From Porphyromonadaceae bacterium UBA7176 (lineage in GTDB: Bacteria; Bacteroidota; Bacteroidia; Bacteroidales; Muribaculaceae): 19,475 nucleotides of DNA. Below the pieces are notes generated by a model. It did not search any database. It worked only from the letters and a program-made list of their open reading frames with translations, and was not told the origin of the DNA. Position numbers and translations under genes: made by a program. Every line of letters begins with the position of its first letter. Position 1 is the first letter of the stretch. The stretch spans positions 117,104-136,578 of the forward strand of contig DKVO01000021.1 of the NCBI GenBank assembly GCA_002491245.1, written 5' to 3'. Shown here in pieces: positions 13,406-19,475 of the stretch.

Positions 13406-15163
13406 ATGAACTTCAAGAAATATATACTGTTTGGCACTGCAGCCTTGGGTATGGGCCTGACCTCATGTGTGGGCGACCTTGACCTGCAGCCGAACGACCC
13501 CAATCTGGTCAACCCCAAAGACCCCAATTTCGCAGCCAACTCGCTTGCGATGTGCTACTCGGGCATCGCCGTGTCGGGTATCGATGGTGCCGGTTCCTCT
13601 TATGTGGAGAACATGGACCCGGGTACGTCGGCTTACCTCCGACTGATGTTTACCCTCGGTGAGTTCTGTACGGACGAGCTTGTGTGGATATGGCCGGATG
13701 CCGGTGTGTCGGACATCGTAACCAACACATGGTCGCAGTCGAACTCACTTCTCCAGGGCGCTTACTACCGCCTGATGGGTCATATAGCGATCTGCAACCA
13801 GTACCTTGCCAACACCGCCGGCGCCACCGACGAAGAAGCAGTGAAGATGCGCTCGGAAGCACGTGTACTCCGCGCATATTCTTACTACAATATGCTCGAC
13901 CTTTTCGGACAATCGTCGTTCCTGACAGAGGACAATATCGGCGGAGAACCGACACAGATCTCACGCAAGGACCTCTTCAACTGGCTCGAGAGTGAACTTA
14001 CCGAGATTGTAGACCAAAAGCTTATTGCCGAAACACCCGTCTACGGCCGTGTAGGTCTCGACGGCGCTGAGGCATTGCTTGCACGTCTTTATCTAAACGC
14101 CGAGGTATTCTCAGGCGAAGGTCGCTGGGCAGATTGCCAGCAGCGCTGCGAGAATATCATCGCACGCCACCAAGGCGGTGGTTACATGGGCTCGGGCCTT
14201 GCAGAGAACTATCTCTACCTCTTCTCTGCCGACAACGAAAAATACATGCCGGGCGGAGGCAACAAGAGCGAAAATGAAATACTTTTCGGTATCGCCTACG
14301 ATGCCGACATGACCCAGAGCTACGGCGGCTCGTCGTTTGTCCTCGCCTCGACGATCTCCAACACCCACTACATCGTCCGCCAGAACTATGGCTGCTCAGC
14401 CGAGTGGTCGTGTATCCGCGGCATCAAGCAGATGGCCGAGCGCTTCGAAGGTCTGGCCAATGACGTCCGCGACGACATGTGGCTTCGCGGTATCATGCCA
14501 GCTGGCGTGCTGACCGATGCCAGCGGCAAGCCTATCCTTGATGCTGACGGCAATGAGCAGAAGTACGAAGAAGAGAACTACAGCGACGAGTTCATCGATT
14601 TCACCGGTGACTGGAAGACAACCGGCGGCAACGCCATCATCAAGGTGACCAACCGCAAGCCTAACCCGTCAACGCTCAACGACATGAACGTACCTGCCGA
14701 ATACCGCGGCTGGGACTTCACGAAGCAAGCAGACGGCAGCTGGACACCGAACTTCCCGTCGACTACATTCTCGTCGACCGACTGGCCTATCATCCGCCTT
14801 GCCGACGTATACCTTATGTACACCGAGTGCTATGTCAACGGCAAGACCGGTAACAGCCAAAAGGCACTTGACTACATCAACCTGGTGCGCGGCCGCGCCA
14901 ATGCTCCGGCATTAGGTTTCATCGACCTTACGAAGAAGGGTGTGATGGACGAACGTTCGCGCGAGCTCTACCTCGAAGGCACACGCCGCACCGACCTTGT
15001 GCGCAACGGTATGTTTGCCGGCCCGACACAGACGGTATGGCAGTACAAAGGCTCGTCGACCTCACCAGAAGGCACTCGCATCGATGAGAAATTCAACCTC
15101 TATCCTATCCCTAACGCCGTGCTCAATTCCCAGCCGGGCTTCAAACAGAACCCCGGATACTAA
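13406..15163 (+). CDS. SusD-like glycan-binding lipoprotein, alpha-glucan type
   Basis: A 585-residue surface lipoprotein of the SusD/RagB family; lipobox LTSC with Cys21. It forms the hinged lid of the SusC transporter and binds glycan. TPR-like helices are evident (EAVKMRSEARVLRAYSYYNM, GAEALLARLYLNAEVF), as is the C-terminal family signature DERSRELYLEGTRRTDLVR. Aligned from memory with B. thetaiotaomicron SusD, D71, R79, W94, W96, Y306 (in SYGGSS) and W334 (in AEWSCI) correspond to SusD D73, R81, W96, W98, Y296 and W320, the residues that hold maltoheptaose; the SusD N101 position appears to be Ala or shifted. This points to starch or a related alpha-glucan. The protein is somewhat longer than SusD, with an insertion after residue 350. 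Confidence 0.95.
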   Translation: MNFKKYILFGTAALGMGLTSCVGDLDLQPNDPNLVNPKDPNFAANSLAMCYSGIAVSGIDGAGSSYVENMDPGTSAYLRLMFTLGEFCTDELVWIWPDAGVSDIVTNTWSQSNSLLQGAYYRLMGHIAICNQYLANTAGATDEEAVKMRSEARVLRAYSYYNMLDLFGQSSFLTEDNIGGEPTQISRKDLFNWLESELTEIVDQKLIAETPVYGRVGLDGAEALLARLYLNAEVFSGEGRWADCQQRCENIIARHQGGGYMGSGLAENYLYLFSADNEKYMPGGGNKSENEILFGIAYDADMTQSYGGSSFVLASTISNTHYIVRQNYGCSAEWSCIRGIKQMAERFEGLANDVRDDMWLRGIMPAGVLTDASGKPILDADGNEQKYEEENYSDEFIDFTGDWKTTGGNAIIKVTNRKPNPSTLNDMNVPAEYRGWDFTKQADGSWTPNFPSTTFSSTDWPIIRLADVYLMYTECYVNGKTGNSQKALDYINLVRGRANAPALGFIDLTKKGVMDERSRELYLEGTRRTDLVRNGMFAGPTQTVWQYKGSSTSPEGTRIDEKFNLYPIPNAVLNSQPGFKQNPGY

Positions 15164-15199
15164 ACGGCCCAGGATGTCAAACCAAACAATGACCAAACG

Positions 15200-16072
15200 A
15201 TGAAAAAGATATCTATTATATTTGCCTTGGCAGCGGCCGCTTTAGGCTTCAGTTCCTGCCATGAGACATGGGATGACAACCCTGTGCTCAAAACCCACGA
15301 AGGCGTGAAAGAGGCAGCGTTCCTCAACAATCCTGTGATGCAGGATATGCCTATCATGATAAGCGAGAGCAACCGCGACGGAAGTTTCCTGCTGACATGC
15401 TCGCAGCCCGATTTTGGCTATGCCGCCAGTGCTACATATAAAGTGCAGGTGTCGATGAGCGAAGATTTCGCAAAATTCAAGGAGATCAGCCAGGCTTTCT
15501 TTGACTGCTCGCAGATCACACCCCTCAACTCAGACATAGCCTCGATCGTGGAGGAGTTTTCGGGCGTGAAGAGCGAGGCAGACCTGCCGATGCCCTATCA
15601 GAAGGTGTACATGCGCCTGCGCGCCTACATCGCCGAGAGCGAGGATAACACCCAATATCTGTCGAATGCCGTTTGCTTCAACTCAGTGTCGGCCGATTAT
15701 CTGGCAATATGGGTAGCCGACGTTGCAACCAACATGTACCTGCGCGGCGGTTTCCCCGAAACGGGAGGCTGGGAAGCTATAGAGAAGTACCAGTTCAAGA
15801 CCGGAGAAACCGAAAACACCTGGGTAACAGGCGAAATCACTATACCTAAGGATACAGAATTCAAGGTAGCCGACAGCTCGTGGGGCAGCTGCAACTGGGG
15901 TGCTTCCGACGGTAATACCGACATTGTGCCCAATACCCCGTTCGAGCTTAATCTTGACCCTGCCAACGGCGGACCCAAGAACATAAAACTCACCGAGGAC
16001 TTCAAGGGTGTAGCCCAACTCAGCATGAACAACGGTATCTACACGCTGGTACTGTCGTCGTCAACCAACTAA
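15200..16072 (+). CDS. SusE-like outer-membrane glycan-binding lipoprotein
   Basis: A 290-residue lipoprotein (SSC lipobox, Cys20, followed by acidic HETWDDNP). Residues about 30-165 form the Ig-like SusE N-terminal domain: FLLTCSQPDFGYAASATYKV and MRLRAYIAESE are its usual strands. From about 175 there is one carbohydrate-binding module (NMYLRGGFPETGGWEAIEKY, VADSSWGSCNWGASDG, IYTLVLSS) of the SusE/SusF starch-binding type, with several exposed Trp candidates for sugar stacking. It would sit on the cell surface and help capture glycan for the SusCD pair. With a single binding module it is shorter than SusE of B. thetaiotaomicron. It follows the SusD-like gene by 36 bases, and an unusual repeat element follows it. 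Confidence 0.88.
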   Translation: MKKISIIFALAAAALGFSSCHETWDDNPVLKTHEGVKEAAFLNNPVMQDMPIMISESNRDGSFLLTCSQPDFGYAASATYKVQVSMSEDFAKFKEISQAFFDCSQITPLNSDIASIVEEFSGVKSEADLPMPYQKVYMRLRAYIAESEDNTQYLSNAVCFNSVSADYLAIWVADVATNMYLRGGFPETGGWEAIEKYQFKTGETENTWVTGEITIPKDTEFKVADSSWGSCNWGASDGNTDIVPNTPFELNLDPANGGPKNIKLTEDFKGVAQLSMNNGIYTLVLSSSTN

Positions 16073-16131
16073 CCCGTAAAACGGTGTGTGTCAAGAATGG
16101 TAGCTAAAAAGGATTTTTCGATACTCGAGGT

Positions 16132-16158
16132 GGCACGACGCGGAGCGTCGCACTCCTA
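16132..16158 (+). repeat. REP-like palindromic repeat, copy 1
   Basis: Begins GGCACGACGC, then GGA, then GCGTCGC, ending ACTCCTA. The core CGACGC-GGA-GCGTCG is a 6-bp stem with a three-base loop. It differs from copy 2 by one base out of 27 (A at the position where copy 2 has G). Confidence 0.85.
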
Positions 16159-16173
16159 TCAGACGTCAACTGA

Positions 16174-16200
16174 GGCACGACGCGGAGCGTCGCGCTCCTA
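16174..16200 (+). repeat. REP-like palindromic repeat, copy 2
   Basis: Same 27-base unit as copy 1, starting 42 bases later and separated from it by 15 bases. Its G in place of A lets an alternative stem form, GGAGC with GCTCC around loop GTCGC. In RNA it could therefore switch between two hairpins. Confidence 0.85.
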
Positions 16201-16265
16201 AGGATAGCTCTGTTTTTGATACACACCACACACGGACAATTACCAAAATTTTCAGCAATTGAACT

Positions 16266-17777
16266 ATGATGAAAAAGATTAGCATATTGATGATGGGCCT
16301 GCTGGGTATGTTCGCATCCTCGTGCGACGAAGCACCTGAAGCACCCAAGCCCCAGGAAAACCCACAGGAGCCTATATTTGCTTCGGGCGACATCACATCG
16401 GCAACAGACGGTGTGCTGGCTTCCGATGCTACGGTCAACCTGGAAACATACCGTGACGAAACGGGTATCCCGGTGATGAAACTCACCGAGGTTAAGTCGC
16501 TTCCCGAGGGAGCCGCTATCGAATACCGTCTGCAACTGAGCGCGACTGAAGATTTCACCGACAAAGTGATGACCCTAAAGACCAAGGCCGGCGAAGACGG
16601 AGTGTATACGGTTGATCCGTTTTCATGGAACGATGCCCATGTGGCTCTTTTCGGCAAGAGCCCGAAGGCAAAGACGGTCTATTACCGCGTGCCTGTCTAT
16701 ATCGAAATAGAAGGCAGCGACTACCGCTATGAGTCGGATAACTACTATGCCGCTACGGGCAGCATCGAAGTAGCATGCATGGACCTTGGTTTCACTATCG
16801 ACAGCGCATACTACCTTATCGGCAACCTGACAGACTGGAAGGTTTCGGCAGAATATCCTTTCGTACACTCGGACAAGGATGTGTATGATGACCCGGTATT
16901 TACGCTCAACTTCAAGGTTGACCAGGCTGTGCTTGATGCCAACGGCGGCGGTTGCTACTGGAAGATCGCACCCCAACGCGCAGTAGACGCAGACAGCTGG
17001 GATGGTGTGGCCGGACCTGAAACGGATGGCAACGATGCCCTCTCGGGTAAGCTGACCGACGAAGAGCCTGGTGCCGGCAAAATAACTGTGGCCGGTATCT
17101 ACAAGATGACCATCAACATGGAGGCCATGACCTACGAACTCGAGAAACTCGAGCGCCCCGAATATATCTACACTCCCGGCGGTGCCAATGGCTGGAACCA
17201 GACCAACTCAGCCTGGATGCAGTATGACAAGAAGAATGAAGTGTCGAAAGGTTACTACGGACTCTTCCCCGTTGATGGCGCAGGCTTCAAGGTTTCTCTC
17301 GAAAAGGATTGGAACAACGCCACCGATTATGGTGCAGTGAGCGAAGACCCGGCAAATTCGGGCAAGTTCGTGTTGGGTCTGGAGGGTAAGAATATACACC
17401 CTGCCGCTCCCGGTTTCTACTGGATGTCGGCCCAATATGACGATGAGGCAGCGACACTGACCACTTATGAGTTTACGGAAATAACAAGGGTGGGCATCAT
17501 CGGTTCGTTCGCAGCATCGAACTGGGGCTCTGACGTAGCGATGAGTGCCAATGCCGACAATACTGTATGGACCGCAGAGGTAGCACTCGAGGCCGGCAAC
17601 AGCTGGAAGATACGCTTCAACAATGCCTGGGCTCTGAGCCTTGGTGGCGAGAAAGACAATATGGACCATGCTATACTTGACGGCGAGAACTACGAAGTGG
17701 AGGAAAGCAGCACATATATCGTGACGCTGACAGTACAACCGGGTATCCCGACAGTAAAAGTGGAGAAGAAGAAATAA
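16266..17777 (+). CDS. SusF-like multi-domain glycan-binding lipoprotein
   Basis: A 503-residue lipoprotein (ASSC lipobox, Cys20) with a Pro/Glu-rich linker (DEAPEAPKPQENPQEP). Residues about 37-165 are an Ig-like SusE/F N-terminal domain. Three SusE/SusF-type binding modules seem to follow: about 178-300 (AYYLIGNLTDWKVSAEY), 304-410 (YIYTPGGANGWNQTNSAW, FKVSLEKDWNNATDYGA) and 413-500 (VGIIGSFAASNWGSDVAM, SWKIRFNNAWALSLGG). The number and order match B. thetaiotaomicron SusF, which has three starch-binding sites and a similar length. Surface-exposed glycan capture is the expected role. Two ATG codons stand at 16266 and 16269; the first is used here but either could serve. A strong terminator follows. 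Confidence 0.9.
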   Translation: MMKKISILMMGLLGMFASSCDEAPEAPKPQENPQEPIFASGDITSATDGVLASDATVNLETYRDETGIPVMKLTEVKSLPEGAAIEYRLQLSATEDFTDKVMTLKTKAGEDGVYTVDPFSWNDAHVALFGKSPKAKTVYYRVPVYIEIEGSDYRYESDNYYAATGSIEVACMDLGFTIDSAYYLIGNLTDWKVSAEYPFVHSDKDVYDDPVFTLNFKVDQAVLDANGGGCYWKIAPQRAVDADSWDGVAGPETDGNDALSGKLTDEEPGAGKITVAGIYKMTINMEAMTYELEKLERPEYIYTPGGANGWNQTNSAWMQYDKKNEVSKGYYGLFPVDGAGFKVSLEKDWNNATDYGAVSEDPANSGKFVLGLEGKNIHPAAPGFYWMSAQYDDEAATLTTYEFTEITRVGIIGSFAASNWGSDVAMSANADNTVWTAEVALEAGNSWKIRFNNAWALSLGGEKDNMDHAILDGENYEVEESSTYIVTLTVQPGIPTVKVEKKK

Positions 17778-17802
17778 GATAATCCACCAAGAATATAGCG
17801 AG

Positions 17803-17836
17803 GGGGCGTTGCTTAACCACAGCAACGCCCCTTTTT
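17803..17836 (+). terminator. Terminator of the Sus-like operon
   Basis: GGGGCGTTGCT (17803-17813) pairs perfectly with AGCAACGCCCC (17821-17831) around a seven-base loop and is followed by TTTTT. It lies 25 bases after the susF-like stop and separates the uptake genes from the next transcription unit. Confidence 0.95.
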
Positions 17837-17896
17837 AGTATTTTACATTTTTATAATTATTACGTCTAAACGACTTTAATCTATACAAAATCGGGG

Positions 17897-17923
17897 TTGT
17901 TTTATTTTTTATATGTATCTTTG
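17897..17923 (+). promoter_or_regulatory. Promoter of the fibronectin type III protein gene
   Basis: TATCTTTG at 17916-17923 is a perfect -7 box followed by C, the commonest Bacteroidetes form. TTG at 17897-17899 lies 16 bases upstream. The leader to the ATG at 17964 would be about 33 bases. Confidence 0.75.
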
Positions 17924-17963
17924 CCGTCAATTTATTAAAAAATTTAATTTTCACCACTTACTT

Positions 17964-19475
17964 ATGGTAAAAAGACTACCAATCATCATCCTCGCTATAG
18001 CCGGAGCTGTTGCAAACGTTACAGCAGCAGAGACTGTCAAAGGGGAATTGAAAACAATCTTCAGCGAAGATTTTTCAGGACTTGCAAACGGCACTGCCGA
18101 AAGCCCAGCCACTGATGAGATTTCGGCCTCGGGCAAAGTAGACATATCGCTAACCCACGGAGAAGAATGGAAAGGCAGAGGCCTTCACGAAGCCGGTGGC
18201 GCCCTCGCCGTGCTACATTTCGAGAAAAGCGACTGGTTCGGCACAGAGTCGGTACAAGGTTATGTGCAGACACCCTATGTAGATGTACGGCTTGACGGAG
18301 GTTCGTTTATAGTACGTTTCAAGGCTCGCACAACTGATGCAGCCCAGGCAAAACTGCATATAGAGACTTACGATCCGTACACGACCAACTCGGTATCGGA
18401 GGGAACGATGACAATCACCTCAGAATGGGCAAGCTACGAAATCGCACTCCAACACCCCGGCTACGGCAACCATCTGGCATATATGCAGATTGCATCGGAG
18501 GAAGAGGACTGGCTCCTTGATGATTTCGAAATCGTGCAGGACTATCATGAACTTGTAGCTCCGATAGTGCACTTTCCACGGAATGTGACTTTCGAGCAGT
18601 TTACAGGACGATGGAACGCGGCCCCGTTGGCGACAAGTTACCTTGTGTCGGCATTCAGCCTTGATGATGATGAAAACCGTGTGTATCTCGTCAAGGATGC
18701 GCCTACCACAGAGTGCTCCATGACGGTGAAAGGGACGGCAAAAGGGACTGACTACTATTACACCGTGAAGAGTGTCAACGACCGCTATACGTCGGAAGAA
18801 TCGGAACCACGGCGCGTGCATGTGCCCTTGCAGTCGCTTGATACACCCGAAGTAGTTGAGGGAACAGGAATAAGCCGCGACGGATTTACGGCAAACTGGA
18901 AAGAATCGTACCGCGCGATGGGCTATATCGTCAATCTCGAGCGCCGACATGAGGCCAAGGAGGACGGAGTGTTTACTGTAGTACATGAGGATTTCGAAAA
19001 AATCACTGACGGTGATCTGGACTGGCCTTATCCCTTCTACGGCAACATCGACGATATCACTTCCATGCCGGGCTGGGGTATCAATTCGTTCGCGACACGT
19101 ACGGTGAAAGGTATGCTCGGCCTTGACAATACTTACAAGAAATATGGCGACGCCGGATATCTTGTGTCGCCGGCAATAGACCTCTCGGGCGATGGGGGCA
19201 AGTTCGTTGTCCGCTTCGATGTGTACGGCACAGCCGGCGATGTGGTGAGTGTAGAGTGCGGCGATGAAGTCGAGACCTTCACCCTGGCATCGGACAGGAT
19301 GAACGAAGGTAGCGTAAGTTTCGACAACGGAACGGAGAAGACACAATTCACAGTAACTTTCGATGGTGGAGAGCTGCTATTTATCGACGACCTGTATGTG
19401 GAGCAGGCAGTCCACGCCGGCGATGTGGTGAAGGAGCAACTGGGTGCGTTCAACACAGAAGGAGCAGAAACTAAC
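17964..19475 (+). CDS. Secreted protein with fibronectin III and jelly-roll (choice-of-anchor-like) modules, 3' end outside window
   Basis: Open from the ATG at 17964 to the window edge: 504 codons without a stop. A signal peptide (MVKRLPIIILAIAGAVANVTAA) is cleaved before Glu23; no lipobox Cys is present. Residues about 32-190 look like a jelly-roll module (IFSEDFSGLANGT ... WLLDDFEIVQDY). About 199-290 are a fibronectin III domain (APIVHFPRNVTFEQFTGRWN ... YYYTVKSVNDRYTSEES). A second one begins near 292 (TPEVVEGTGISRDGFTANWK) but is interrupted at about 341 by another jelly-roll module (VHEDFEKITDGD ... LLFIDDLYVEQA, to about 480), after which it seems to resume. No catalytic motif is seen. 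A C-terminal sorting domain could lie beyond the window. It has its own promoter, so a link to the Sus-like operon is only by position. Confidence 0.8.
   Translation, partial: MVKRLPIIILAIAGAVANVTAAETVKGELKTIFSEDFSGLANGTAESPATDEISASGKVDISLTHGEEWKGRGLHEAGGALAVLHFEKSDWFGTESVQGYVQTPYVDVRLDGGSFIVRFKARTTDAAQAKLHIETYDPYTTNSVSEGTMTITSEWASYEIALQHPGYGNHLAYMQIASEEEDWLLDDFEIVQDYHELVAPIVHFPRNVTFEQFTGRWNAAPLATSYLVSAFSLDDDENRVYLVKDAPTTECSMTVKGTAKGTDYYYTVKSVNDRYTSEESEPRRVHVPLQSLDTPEVVEGTGISRDGFTANWKESYRAMGYIVNLERRHEAKEDGVFTVVHEDFEKITDGDLDWPYPFYGNIDDITSMPGWGINSFATRTVKGMLGLDNTYKKYGDAGYLVSPAIDLSGDGGKFVVRFDVYGTAGDVVSVECGDEVETFTLASDRMNEGSVSFDNGTEKTQFTVTFDGGELLFIDDLYVEQAVHAGDVVKEQLGAFNTEGAETN

Larger units (their letters stand above)
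16083..16227. repeat. Inverted-repeat-framed element between susE- and susF-like genes
   Basis: GGTGTGTGTCAA (16083-16094) and TTGATACACACC (16216-16227) pair over 12 positions with one G-T wobble, enclosing two copies of a 27-base palindromic repeat. An extra AGCTA/TAGCT pairing is possible just inside. The element takes up most of the 193-base gap between the two lipoprotein genes, whereas the other gaps in this operon are 34-36 bases. It has the size of a MITE or REP-doublet and no ORF of its own. No clear target-site duplication flanks it. Confidence 0.6.

Noticed and set aside
16132..16200. A CRISPR array, suggested by two near-identical 27-base repeats with a 15-base spacer.
   Set aside because: There are only two copies, the spacer is too short, each repeat is strongly self-palindromic and no cas genes are nearby.
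16104..16657. Minus-strand ORFs of 143 and 163 residues across the susE-susF gap.
   Set aside because: They consist of the repeat element and the antisense of the susF-like gene; the palindromes simply lack stops.
18420..19456. Minus-strand ORFs of 308 and 107 residues at the right end.
   Set aside because: The plus strand is open for 504 codons with a signal peptide, recognisable domains and a promoter.

Overview
The window looks like the chromosome of a gut Bacteroidales bacterium, most likely near Muribaculaceae. This rests on an HU variant typical of the order, several promoters with the Bacteroidetes -7 box TAnnTTTG, a dimeric-type glycyl-tRNA synthetase, order-specific families (DUF4199, DUF6452, DUF6048), and a SusC/SusD/SusE/SusF outer-membrane glycan-uptake cluster. 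The family placement is an inference from gene content only.

Left edge (1-1279, minus strand): the start of a very small basic AURKAIP1/COX24-type protein, an HU-family DNA-binding protein with a structured promoter region, and a six-helix DUF308-like membrane protein. From 1377 to 5696 a tightly packed plus-strand operon follows: DUF4199 membrane protein, polyprenyl-phosphate-type GT2 glycosyltransferase, small nitroreductase, DUF6452 lipoprotein, DUF6048 beta-barrel and a short-chain dehydrogenase. Gaps are 4-14 bases and one pair overlaps by 8. Most of its products are envelope proteins.

From 5808 to 8549 a second unit encodes GlyRS, LemA and a lipoprotein FKBP-type prolyl isomerase, closed by a strong hairpin terminator. 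A monocistronic class I aminotransferase (8768-9970) has its own promoter.

From 10264 to 17777 lies the glycan-uptake locus: SusC-like TonB-dependent transporter, SusD-like lipoprotein, SusE-like lipoprotein and SusF-like lipoprotein, ending in a textbook terminator. When aligned from memory to B. thetaiotaomicron SusD, the SusD-like protein keeps nearly all of the starch-binding residues, so an alpha-glucan is the best substrate guess. No glycoside hydrolase or regulator is encoded in the visible part. The susC leader carries a 13-bp perfect tandem repeat followed by a 10-bp palindrome, and the susE-susF gap holds a palindromic-repeat element framed by 12-bp inverted repeats. The window ends inside a secreted protein with fibronectin type III and jelly-roll-like modules, expressed from its own promoter.

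I did not find tRNA or rRNA genes, transposases, phage genes or a CRISPR array. The least explained parts are the three non-coding structures (next to HU, in the susC leader, between susE and susF) and the nested-module secreted protein.
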